Made by a program: the position numbers and the translations under genes. From positions 1 through 17,997 of the forward strand of contig CAZYSK010000102.1 in assembly GCA_964649415.1 (NCBI GenBank): 17,997 nt of DNA, written 5' to 3'. Below are positions 7,371 to 14,691 of the stretch, piece after piece; position 1 is the first letter of the stretch; every line of letters begins with the position of its first letter. The notes under the pieces are model-generated. The model searched no databases. It was not told where the DNA came from and was given only the letters and a program-made list of their open reading frames with translations. The stretch is from CAZYSK01 sp964649415. GTDB lineage: Bacteria; Chloroflexota; Anaerolineae; B4-G1.

Positions 7371-7395
7371 TGGGACCGCCGCCATCCTGGCGGCA
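7371..7395 (+). repeat. 25-bp hairpin repeat, copy 2
   Basis: Stem GCCGCCA (7378-7384) and TGGCGGC (7388-7394) around the loop TCC. Repeat positions 10 and 22 are C and G here, against G and C in copy 1, so the stem is preserved. It ends 15 nt before the subtilase ATG, close enough to affect ribosome access if transcribed. Confidence 0.82.
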
Positions 7396-7410
7396 ACAAG
7401 AGGATTGAAG

Positions 7411-10400
7411 ATGAACACACTCCACCGTGTCGCAGGTGTGATACTTGCAAGCCTACTGCTGGCAAGCACAGGCGTGCCCGCGTTTGCTTCTCCGCCTGCC
7501 GGCAGGCCCACAGAGGAGACCTACCGGCAGGGAGCAGGGCCGGATTCCCCTCCCCATCGGGAAACACCAACGGAAACATCCGCGCCGGACGCGCTCGCAC
7601 CCGCGTGGCTTTCACCCACTCCCGGATCGCTCGGGCAGACGAAGTGGGAGGGAGCCCCCCTTGAGCCAGAACTGCTGCACGCCCTGGCAGACGCGAAACC
7701 CGATGAACACGTGCGCGTTATCGTCTACCTGCACGAGCAAGTCGACCTCAAGGTAGCAGCCAGTGGCGCGCGCGAGGATGTCCCGGCGAAGAGTACGGAC
7801 GAGGTTCGCTTCCGCATCGTTACCGCGCTGCAGACCGAAGCCGCCCGTTCCCAGGCCCCCCTTCGAGCATACCTGGCGGGTGCAAGAGCGGCCGGATCAG
7901 TACGATCCTACACGCCCTTCTGGATCTTCAACGGCATCGCCGTCCAGGCCCATCCATCGCTCGTTTATGCCCTCGCCGCCCACCCGACCGTCGCCATAGT
8001 TCGCCTGGATCATTATCGCAAGTGGGTCGACACGGCGACTCCTGGCACTGAATTCTCCGCCCACCTGGACCGCCGCCTGGTGGACGGCGGCCATCCTGAT
8101 CGCATCCACAGCCGTGCACGATCCGAAGCGGTCGAGTGGAACGTCGCCCACATCCGCGCCGATCAGGTCTGGGCCTCGCTCCAGGTCTCGGGCACCGGTG
8201 CCGTCGTCGCGGGAATGGACACGGGGGTAGATTGGATTCACCCGGCCCTGCAGGCCAATTACCGCGGCTACAATCCCCCAGGTCCGAGCAACCACACCTA
8301 CAGTTGGCACGACGCCACAGGCGACGGCGCGCTGTACCCGGTGGACGGGCACGGGCACGGCACCCACACGCTGGGCACCGCCGTCGGACAGGGAGGTATC
8401 GGCGTCGCGCCGGGGGCACGCTGGATCGGCGTCAGAGCGCTCGACGCGCAGGGTCACGGCTACGACTCGTGGATCCACGACGGCTTCCAGTGGCTCCTGG
8501 CCCCCGGCGGCGAGTCCTCGAAAGCCCCTGACGTGGTCAACTGCTCGTGGGGCAACACCGCCGCTTCCATGACCACGTTTCGGCCTGACCTCCAGGCACT
8601 GCGGGCGGCGGGGATTATGCCCGTCTTCGCCAACGGGAACGACGGCCCGGCGGCTGGCACGGTACACTCACCGGCCTCCCTATCCGAAGCTTTCGCTGTA
8701 GGCGCTACAGATTCCAACGACATGGTGGCAGCGTTCTCCAGCCGGGGGCCCTCCCCATGGGGAGAGGTTCGCCCGCACGTTGCCGCGCCAGGGGCGCTGG
8801 TGCGCTCCAGCCTGCCGGGAGGCGCGTACGGGCAGGCGAACGGCACGTCGATGGCCACACCTCACGTCGCCGGCATCGCAGCCCTGCTGCGCTCGGTCAG
8901 CCCCACACTGAGCATCACGCGCGCCGCACTCATCATCACCAGCACCGCCGTCCCGTTGAGTACCACGCTTCCCAACAACGACAGTGGCTGGGGGCGGGTG
9001 GATGCCCACGCCGCCGTCGCCGCCCTGGCCCAGCCCGGGTTCATCGCCGGGACGCTGAGCCGGTCGGGAGGTGGCGACCCTATCGCCGGAGCGACGATCA
9101 CCGCGGCCCCCCGCGAGGGCGGCGGCGGAATGGCCACGAGCGACAGCGAGGGGAACTACCTGCTGACACTGGCTCCTGCCACCTATGACCTGACCGCCTC
9201 CGCCTTCGGATACGAATCATCTACGGCCTGGGGCATCGTAGTGGCGGCCGGTGCGACGCACGTACAGGACTTCGTCCTCAATCCACTGCCCACCGGCACG
9301 CTGCGCGGCCAGATAACCGACGCCGCCACAGGCGCGCCGCTCGTCGCCACCGTACTCGTGTCGGGCACTCCGCTCGAGGTGACTGCCAACTCCTTCGAAT
9401 TCTCCCTTCCCGCGGGCACCTACACGGTGCGCGCCTATCGCTCGGAATACCGCGTGGTCACCACCACCGTGGACATCACCGTTGGTGAGGTCACGAGTGC
9501 TGACCTTGCCTTAACCCCAGGCCCCTCTATCCTGCTGATAGATAGCGGCCCGTGGCACTACCATAGCCAGATCGCCTACTTCCGCCAGGCGCTGGACGAC
9601 CTGGCGTACACCTACGACGAATGGTCCATCAACAGCCTCCCAAATGGCGTCCCGACGGCAGACGACCTGTCGCCCTACGAAGTGGTCGTGTGGAGCGCAC
9701 CGAAGGACGCTCCCGGCTACATCGGCGCAGGGGGAACCATCACCGGCTATCTCTCCACCGGCGGACGGCTGCTGCTGAGCGGTCAGGAGGTCGGTTTCCT
9801 GGACGGCGGAGGTCTGGCGTTCGAGCCCTACTACCGGGACTACCTGAAGGCTCAGTGGGTACGCGACAGCGCTCAAGTTTGGACGCTGCAAGGCACCCCC
9901 GGAGATCTCTATGCCGGCTTGACGATCACGATTAGCGGTTCGGGTGGGGCGGACAACCAGGAGAGTCCCGACGAAATCGCAGTCCTTGGTCCCGACACTA
10001 CCGTGCCGGTCATCGCCTATCGCGGGAACGGGTGTGGCGGGGTGCGGGCAGGCACGTGCGTAGACTATCGCGCCGTCTATCTATCGTTCGGCTTCGAGGC
10101 CATCAACGATCGGACTTCCCGTCAGGCGATAATGGGCCGGGCGCTAGACTGGCTGACAGCACCACCGCCAAACGCCGGGTTGGAACTCAGGCCCAGCGTT
10201 GAGACAGGTATCGGAACGCCCGGATCCGTCATCACCTACCCTTTGAGGGTGCGACATACGGGGCAGGCAGGAGGCACCGACGCGGTCAGCCTGTCGCTGG
10301 ATGGCGCATCCTGGCCTGTGCGCCTCAGCGCGCCCGCGCTTTCACTGGCACCCTGCACCTCGGCGACCGTCGTATTGAGCGTCACGGTACCTCCAACCGC

Positions 10401-11928
10401 CGGGTGGAACGTGCACGATATCGTCACACTCACCGCCAGATCCTCGCTCTCCCCCACCCTGGCCCCGACCGTCGTCATCACGTCGAAGACCGCGGCCCCC
10501 GTTCTGCTGGTGGACGATGATCGCTGGTACGACCAGGAGGACAAATACAAGGCAGCTTTGACAGACGCCGGCTTCTCCTACGATCTCTGGGACACGGGTG
10601 GTCCCACAACCGGAGCGCCGGGGGGCAGCCCTCCGGTGCACGTCCTGCAACGCTACCCCATCGTCGTCTGGTTCACCGGCTACGACTGGCATGAGCCGGT
10701 GACCGCTGAGGAGGAGACAGCGCTGGCGGCGTACCTCGACGGCGGCGGGCGGCTTTTCCTCTCATCCCAGGACTTCCTCTACTACCACCTGGACACCGCA
10801 TTCAGCCAGGAGCACCTGGGGGTGATGGGCTACACCGAGTATGTCACACCGACGTTGGCCAGTGGCGTGCCGGAGGACCCCATCGGCGGTCCGTTGGGGA
10901 CCTACGCGCTGGATTTCCCGTTTCAGAACTGGTCGGACGCGCTCCTGCCCACTCCGGGCACTGCCGTTCCCTTCCGTGACCAGGAGCGCCGCGCCATCGC
11001 GGTGGCGCAGCACGGAGAGGACTTCAAGTCGGTCTTCTTCTCGTTCCCGTTTGAAGCACTGGAGGCGACTGGGCGAGGTGAAGTCATGAAACAGATACTC
11101 GGCTGGCTGAGCTGGCTGGGCGATTCGTCACTGGCTTCCGACCGCGCCGCGGTCTCCGGTGGCGACGTGCTCACCTACTCCATCGCGTTGCACAACGACA
11201 GCTCCACGACAGCCAGCACAACACTCTCCAACACGGTGCCCGCCGACCTTGCGTTGGTTGCCGGCAGCCTCACCGGACCGGCTGTCTATCATTCAGCTAC
11301 GCGGCGGTTCTCCTGGGCGGGGCCACTGGAACCAGGAGAGACGCTTACGTTCACGTACCAAACCACGCTGACGCAGGGCCTGCCCGCGGGCACACCCATC
11401 ACCAACACAGTTCGCGTCGGATCGGAGGATCAGGAGTTTCACTTCTTCCGCACCGCGCTGGTGCGGGTGGACGCACCGGACCTCTCTCCCTCGACCCTCC
11501 AGTGTGACCCATCGTCCGCGCGTCCGGGTACGTTGGTGACCTGTACGCTGGCCCTCGCCAACGCCGGTACTGGTGACGCGCCCCAGGCATCAGCTATCCA
11601 CGCCGCCCCAGCGGATGCCTGGCTCGTTCCCAGTTCCCTATCTCAGATCGGTGGAGGCGCTACGGAGATATCCACGGGGACCGTGCAGTGGGCCGGCGTG
11701 CTGAGTGCCGGGGCACAGGTGACGCTGACCTACGCGCTCACCCTGCCAACCAACCCGGTCAGTCCGCCCCTGTACAGCGTGGCATTTGTAGAAGATGGAA
11801 CAGGGCAGGCCTGGGAACGAGCGGCATGGCTCTTCCCGGAGCCATGTCGACTCTACATGCCGACCACGTCAAGCGTCAAGCGTCAAACGTCAGGCGAAGG
11901 CATCGGCGTCGGCGACATCCGCCCGTAG
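7411..11928 (+). CDS. Secreted multidomain subtilisin-like serine protease (S8 family)
   Basis: 1505 residues from ATG 7411, chosen because a signal peptide (L-A-S-L-L-L-A-S-T-G-V-P-A-F-A) begins there; a GTG at 7348 would only add repeat-encoded residues. Domains in order: signal peptide (1-27), propeptide like that of bacillopeptidase F (about 95-210), S8 catalytic domain (about 250-540) with Asp270 in M-D-T-G-V-D, His316 in G-H-G-T-H, an oxyanion Asn in F-A-N-G-N-D, and Ser480 in G-T-S-M-A-T-P-H. Two carboxypeptidase-regulatory-like beta domains follow (about 545-705), then two homologous alpha/beta domains (about 707-915 and 1031-1235) separated by a beta-sandwich, then DUF11/CARDB-like repeats (about 1240-1470). 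The C-terminus has C-R-L-Y-M-P, similar to the end of many Chloroflexota surface proteins, followed by a low-complexity extension encoded by heptamer repeats. It probably degrades extracellular protein for nutrition; it is monocistronic, and all catalytic residues are intact. Confidence 0.93.
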   Translation: MNTLHRVAGVILASLLLASTGVPAFASPPAGRPTEETYRQGAGPDSPPHRETPTETSAPDALAPAWLSPTPGSLGQTKWEGAPLEPELLHALADAKPDEHVRVIVYLHEQVDLKVAASGAREDVPAKSTDEVRFRIVTALQTEAARSQAPLRAYLAGARAAGSVRSYTPFWIFNGIAVQAHPSLVYALAAHPTVAIVRLDHYRKWVDTATPGTEFSAHLDRRLVDGGHPDRIHSRARSEAVEWNVAHIRADQVWASLQVSGTGAVVAGMDTGVDWIHPALQANYRGYNPPGPSNHTYSWHDATGDGALYPVDGHGHGTHTLGTAVGQGGIGVAPGARWIGVRALDAQGHGYDSWIHDGFQWLLAPGGESSKAPDVVNCSWGNTAASMTTFRPDLQALRAAGIMPVFANGNDGPAAGTVHSPASLSEAFAVGATDSNDMVAAFSSRGPSPWGEVRPHVAAPGALVRSSLPGGAYGQANGTSMATPHVAGIAALLRSVSPTLSITRAALIITSTAVPLSTTLPNNDSGWGRVDAHAAVAALAQPGFIAGTLSRSGGGDPIAGATITAAPREGGGGMATSDSEGNYLLTLAPATYDLTASAFGYESSTAWGIVVAAGATHVQDFVLNPLPTGTLRGQITDAATGAPLVATVLVSGTPLEVTANSFEFSLPAGTYTVRAYRSEYRVVTTTVDITVGEVTSADLALTPGPSILLIDSGPWHYHSQIAYFRQALDDLAYTYDEWSINSLPNGVPTADDLSPYEVVVWSAPKDAPGYIGAGGTITGYLSTGGRLLLSGQEVGFLDGGGLAFEPYYRDYLKAQWVRDSAQVWTLQGTPGDLYAGLTITISGSGGADNQESPDEIAVLGPDTTVPVIAYRGNGCGGVRAGTCVDYRAVYLSFGFEAINDRTSRQAIMGRALDWLTAPPPNAGLELRPSVETGIGTPGSVITYPLRVRHTGQAGGTDAVSLSLDGASWPVRLSAPALSLAPCTSATVVLSVTVPPTAGWNVHDIVTLTARSSLSPTLAPTVVITSKTAAPVLLVDDDRWYDQEDKYKAALTDAGFSYDLWDTGGPTTGAPGGSPPVHVLQRYPIVVWFTGYDWHEPVTAEEETALAAYLDGGGRLFLSSQDFLYYHLDTAFSQEHLGVMGYTEYVTPTLASGVPEDPIGGPLGTYALDFPFQNWSDALLPTPGTAVPFRDQERRAIAVAQHGEDFKSVFFSFPFEALEATGRGEVMKQILGWLSWLGDSSLASDRAAVSGGDVLTYSIALHNDSSTTASTTLSNTVPADLALVAGSLTGPAVYHSATRRFSWAGPLEPGETLTFTYQTTLTQGLPAGTPITNTVRVGSEDQEFHFFRTALVRVDAPDLSPSTLQCDPSSARPGTLVTCTLALANAGTGDAPQASAIHAAPADAWLVPSSLSQIGGGATEISTGTVQWAGVLSAGAQVTLTYALTLPTNPVSPPLYSVAFVEDGTGQAWERAAWLFPEPCRLYMPTTSSVKRQTSGEGIGVGDIRP
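11867..11894 (+). repeat. Four tandem heptamers at the 3' end of the subtilase gene
   Basis: CGTCAAG, CGTCAAG, CGTCAAA and CGTCAGG are contiguous. They encode the T-S-S-V-K-R-Q-T-S-G segment just after C-R-L-Y-M-P. They look like an intergenic heptamer repeat that has displaced the original stop codon. Confidence 0.75.
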
Positions 11929-11950
11929 CGCAGTGGCCTGATATCAGCGC

Positions 11951-12511
11951 TCAGACTTGCGCCCGACGGCGCACGTACCACCAGGCGACCAGCGCCCCCA
12001 GGAGCACGATGAAGGCCAGCACCAGGTACGGGGTCACGATGGCCAGCACGGACATCACCAGGGAGATCGTATCCTCCACCGTGCTCACGATCGGATTGCC
12101 CACACCCGCCGTTGTAGCCGCCACTATAGGTCGCCCTCCCGACTTGACGACGTGCACGCCGCCGGCCAAGATCACCCCGCAGACCGCCCCCAAGACCGGG
12201 TGAATGCCAATCGTCTTCGTGCTGGCAGCGAAGAGAATCGCGCCTGCGGCCGGGCGGATGAAGGTCTGGATAATATCGTTGGCGGTGTCAGCGGCAGGCA
12301 CCTTGTCCACAAAGATCTCGACAAGCAACAGCACGGCCAGTATAGCGATGACCCACCAACTGGCCAGTGCGTCGTACGGCTCGCTGAGGGTGATCAGCGA
12401 CGTAAACCGGGCCAGGACCGCCACGACCAGAAGCGGGATGTAGGCGTTCAGACCCGCAGAGGTCGAAAGACCAAAAGCAGTCGCCAGGCTCATAAACGCT
12501 TGTGCGATCAT
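11951..12511 (-). CDS. DUF4126 family membrane protein
   Basis: 186 residues with about four to five hydrophobic segments. The N-terminal F-G-L-S-T-S-A-G-L-N-A-Y-I-P-L-L, the F-V-D-K-V-P-A-A-D segment near residue 68 and the late G-N-P-I-V-S-T-V-E-D region are typical of DUF4126, a family of integral membrane proteins without assigned function. The C-terminus ends in W-W-Y-V-R-R-R. The start ATG at 12511 has a strong GGAGG ribosome site eight bases upstream. It converges with the subtilase gene, with 22 bp between stops. No promoter is evident just upstream, so it may be read from the DUF4013 gene through the tandem repeat array. Confidence 0.85.
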   Translation of the reverse strand: MIAQAFMSLATAFGLSTSAGLNAYIPLLVVAVLARFTSLITLSEPYDALASWWVIAILAVLLLVEIFVDKVPAADTANDIIQTFIRPAAGAILFAASTKTIGIHPVLGAVCGVILAGGVHVVKSGGRPIVAATTAGVGNPIVSTVEDTISLVMSVLAIVTPYLVLAFIVLLGALVAWWYVRRRAQV

Positions 12512-12583
12512 CTTGGATCCTCCAAATCAGACGCCCCACGGATTGGAACAAGCCCATCCCCAGAAACCAGGGCTTTGGCGATA

Positions 12584-12598
12584 CGGACGCTGCGTCCG
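12584..12598. repeat. 7-bp palindrome beside the tandem array
   Basis: CGGACGC-T-GCGTCCG, a perfect 7-bp inverted repeat with a one-base centre, five bp before the first tandem unit. The same GCGGAC/GTCCGC words recur at 7240, 14639 and 16836-16917, suggesting one repeat family. Confidence 0.6.
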
Positions 12599-12603
12599 CT
12601 CAT

Positions 12604-12778
12604 CCTACAAAGGCGCCATTCCGATGGCGCACCACCACCCTACAAAGGCGCCATTCTGATGGCGCACCACCACCCTACAAAGGCGCCATTCTGATGGCGC
12701 GCCAGCACCCTACAAAGGCGCCATTCCGATGGCGCGCCAGCACCCTACAAAGGCGCCATTCCGATGGCGCGCCAGCGC
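12604..12778. repeat. Five-unit tandem array of 35-bp hairpin repeats
   Basis: Units begin at 12604, 12639, 12674, 12709 and 12744, each with CCTACAAAG. Each contains GCGCCAT, a TCCG or TCTG loop, and ATGGCGC: a perfect 7-bp stem with a 4-nt loop. Loop base and tail (ACCACCAC or GCCAGCAC) vary independently: units 1 to 4 show C/ACC, T/ACC, T/GCC and C/GCC, and unit 5 is C/GCC with a diverged end. Such patterning fits stepwise duplication and exchange. There are no unique spacers. It fills most of the 304-bp gap between DUF4013 and DUF4126. Confidence 0.92.
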
Positions 12779-12780
12779 AT

Positions 12781-12797
12781 GAGAAATCCGGTTTCTC
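12781..12797. repeat. Small AT-richer hairpin abutting the array
   Basis: GAGAAA (12781-12786) pairs with TTTCTC (12792-12797) around TCCGG. It directly follows the last 35-bp unit, and its loop contains the same TCCG as the array units. Confidence 0.65.
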
Positions 12798-12815
12798 TGG
12801 TTCCCGTGCCTTGTC

Positions 12816-13544
12816 CTATTGGGCCTCCAGCGCGTGTATCCCGGCACGGTGGCCAATCTGGCCATACAGATGCGCAGAGAAAACCATCAGCCAGACAGAG
12901 AACGGCAACATCAGCAAGCCCAGCGCGCCGCCCAGAATCCACCCACAGATCGGGATGACGGCTAGAATGGTGGCTGCCGTGCTGACCACCAACCCAACCA
13001 CTATACTCGCCAGCCACACGACCACCTGGGAGATGACGATATTCCCAATATCGGAGAATAGGAACTGGAAGATCTCTCCAAAGCGCAGGCAGGCCCCGAT
13101 CTCACCGGTTTCGGCGTAGCGCACTTGCAGCACGGGCGTCAGCAAGCTCATCAGGATACCGTACAGCCCTCCCAGGCAGCCCAGCCCCAGGCTCACGAGC
13201 CCGGACACCCCAGCCAGAATCGCCACCAAGTCCTCCTCCTCGCCACCAAGCGCCGGCAGAATCCAGACGACCGCCATAGGGCAGAGCACGATGAAGAGGG
13301 GAATGGAGTAGATCATCATGACGACCCAGAACATCAGACCGTCCATGAAAAAGCGCCCTATGTCCTGCCAGGCCGGCAATGGATGGGATTCACCGGCCAT
13401 AAGATTGCGTGTGACAGCGATGGCGTACCCCATGACCACAAACCAGCCAAAGATGGGGATCAGAAAGAGCACCGCCCCCAACAAGAGCTTAGTCAGCCAC
13501 TCTTCGTCTTCGAACACATACCCAAGTGCTTTGCCGATATCCAT
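12816..13544 (-). CDS. DUF4013 family membrane protein
   Basis: 242 residues with about five to six hydrophobic segments. The start M-D-I-G-K-A-L-G-Y-V-F-E-D-E-E-W followed by an L-L-G-A-V-L-F-L-I-P-I-F-G segment, and the G-Y-A-I-A-V-T-R-N-L-M-A-G-E-S-H-P-L-P-A-W motif near residue 39-60, are the hallmark of DUF4013, integral membrane proteins of unknown role often annotated near other small membrane proteins in Chloroflexota and archaea. The start ATG at 13544 has a purine-rich AAGGGGGG site upstream. The gene has its own promoter candidate at 13735-13763, giving a leader of about 180 nt. Confidence 0.85.
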   Translation of the reverse strand: MDIGKALGYVFEDEEWLTKLLLGAVLFLIPIFGWFVVMGYAIAVTRNLMAGESHPLPAWQDIGRFFMDGLMFWVVMMIYSIPLFIVLCPMAVVWILPALGGEEEDLVAILAGVSGLVSLGLGCLGGLYGILMSLLTPVLQVRYAETGEIGACLRFGEIFQFLFSDIGNIVISQVVVWLASIVVGLVVSTAATILAVIPICGWILGGALGLLMLPFSVWLMVFSAHLYGQIGHRAGIHALEAQ

Positions 13545-13598
13545 CCTGTCCCCCCTTCTTCATTGTCCACAGGTCAACGCACGTTCAATGGACCGCCG

Positions 13599-13617
13599 GC
13601 ATCCCGTCCGCGGATGC
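13599..13617 (-). other. Hairpin in the DUF4013 leader
   Basis: GCATCC (13599-13604) pairs with GGATGC (13612-13617) around a 7-nt loop containing GTCCGC. The surrounding 13545-13766 gap shows no coding region, and the nearby ACCGCCGGCATCC resembles a degenerate copy of the hairpin repeats before the subtilase. No known riboswitch was recognised. Confidence 0.4.
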
Positions 13618-13734
13618 ACGACCAATGCCCGCACCCATCGCGGGGCCCAAACTCGCCCACAGTACACCCGCCGCGCCCTGCTCGATCCGTCCCCTGGAGC
13701 ACTGCACGACGACGGCGAGCACGCCGATGGGCAC

Positions 13735-13763
13735 ATTATAGTCCAAATGCCCACACGCGACAA
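13735..13763 (-). promoter_or_regulatory. Sigma70-type promoter for DUF4013
   Basis: On the minus strand TTGTCG (13758-13763, 4 of 6 matches) and a perfect TATAAT (13735-13740) are 17 nt apart. It begins just past the stop of the DUF2085 gene, so DUF4013 can be transcribed independently of the polysaccharide genes upstream. Confidence 0.65.
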
Positions 13764-13766
13764 CCA

Positions 13767-14657
13767 TCACTGAAAAGGTGGCAGGCCCTCCAGCGTGCCG
13801 GTCAGCCTGTACCTGACAGCGCCAATGGCCATGATCTGTATCAGGCTCACCGTGAAGCCGGCCAGCAGTGGGACGACGGCCTCACGCCAGTCGTTCACTG
13901 TGTTCTCGCGTCGCACGAGTGTCAGGAGCAGCACGCTGTTGACGATAGTGAGAAGTCCCGACACACCCACGGCACTGAACAGTGCCAGTGGGACGAGCAA
14001 GAGAGACCAACGCGTCAGCACCAGGCCAACCATGCCGGCCTCAAGCAACAGCAACACGCCCAGGTCGCGCAGATTCCGTATCGCTGGTTCCGGGACGGAC
14101 TGCCGCCAGAACGTGAAGTTGAAAATCGGGTGCACGAGCGCGCTGATCAGCAGTCCATTCAACGCGCCGGTGGTCAGCCGGAGCCAGTTCTGAGGTTCAT
14201 ACACGTGCGGTGCGTTGGGGAAAAGCGTCAGGTAGGAGTTCAGGCCGTCCGCTGCCCAGAGCAGGAAGAAGCCCACAAGGACGACGATGACCAGAGGAGA
14301 CGGAAACTCGGCAGCGCGACGGCGGCGCAGTACCCAGGCCTGGCCAAAGAATCCGGTCAGCGCACCCAAGAAGGTGCCGCTACAGCGCGCGCACAGTGGA
14401 AGCTGGCGTCCGGCGATGGTGAAGGAATGCGACGTGATACGATGACACACGGCGTAGGCGACCATGTCCGTCTTGGTCAGGAACCCACCCGGTGTCACGA
14501 GTATAAACACCACGAAGACCAATGCCGCCAACGCGACGACGAGCCAGGGCCATGGAGAGGTCCGCCCGCGAGCATCATCGCCGGACACAGACGCACGGAC
14601 AGACGCAGCCGACCGCAGACGGTCGGGATCAATGTCCGCAGAATCCTGCATATCCAT
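13767..14657 (-). CDS. DUF2085 family membrane protein with repeat-derived N-terminus
   Basis: 296 residues from ATG 14657; the reading frame continues upstream into the GtrA gene, but that part is a shadow. Residues about 36-54 form a first membrane segment. Then comes the DUF2085 signature V-C-H-R-I-T-S-H-S-F (Cys71, His72) followed by L-P-L-C-A-R-C-S-G-T-F-L-G (Cys89, Cys92), and further hydrophobic segments to the end. DUF2085 proteins are membrane proteins of unknown function; the conserved Cys/His set suggests metal or redox chemistry. The usual domain is near 100-130 residues, so the roughly 170 residues after it are an extra membrane region. Residues 7-19 (A-D-I-D-P-D-R-L-R-S-A-A-S) are encoded by the dispersed repeat at 14602-14639. 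The gene starts 34 bp after the GtrA stop, with a moderate GAGAAAG site. Confidence 0.82.
   Translation of the reverse strand: MDMQDSADIDPDRLRSAASVRASVSGDDARGRTSPWPWLVVALAALVFVVFILVTPGGFLTKTDMVAYAVCHRITSHSFTIAGRQLPLCARCSGTFLGALTGFFGQAWVLRRRRAAEFPSPLVIVVLVGFFLLWAADGLNSYLTLFPNAPHVYEPQNWLRLTTGALNGLLISALVHPIFNFTFWRQSVPEPAIRNLRDLGVLLLLEAGMVGLVLTRWSLLLVPLALFSAVGVSGLLTIVNSVLLLTLVRRENTVNDWREAVVPLLAGFTVSLIQIMAIGAVRYRLTGTLEGLPPFQ
14602..14639 (-). repeat. 38-bp dispersed repeat, copy B, inside the DUF2085 reading frame
   Basis: Matches 7240-7277 at 36 of 38 positions (both differences C/T transitions). Here the stem CCGACCG and CGGTCGG is fully paired around TCTG. It is read in frame as part of the N-terminus of the DUF2085 protein. 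Directly after it, GCGTCTGTCCGT is followed by the near-copy GCGTCTGTGTCCG. Confidence 0.82.
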
Positions 14658-14691
14658 GAAGATCAGCTTTCTCTGCAGAGCAGCGATCAAT

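Larger units (their letters stand above)
6939..7410. other. Divergent intergenic region with promoters and hairpin repeats
   Basis: This 472-bp gap separates the minus-strand desulfhydrase gene from the plus-strand subtilase gene. It holds extended -10 elements facing each way (7090-7098 minus, 7193-7201 plus), a 38-bp repeat shared with the DUF2085 gene (from 7240) and two hairpin repeats (7287-7311, 7371-7395). No convincing coding region was seen in it. Confidence 0.7.

Noticed and set aside
7348..7410. Earlier GTG start for the subtilase
   Set aside because: The added 21 residues come from the hairpin repeat and would place a hydrophilic leader before an otherwise standard signal peptide.
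12604..12778. CRISPR array
   Set aside because: The 35-bp repeats are directly contiguous with no unique spacers, and no cas gene is present. It is a tandem palindromic repeat.
13560..13770. Small minus-strand reading frames in the DUF4013 leader
   Set aside because: They overlap the promoter candidate, lack ribosome sites and have arginine/cysteine-rich noise composition.
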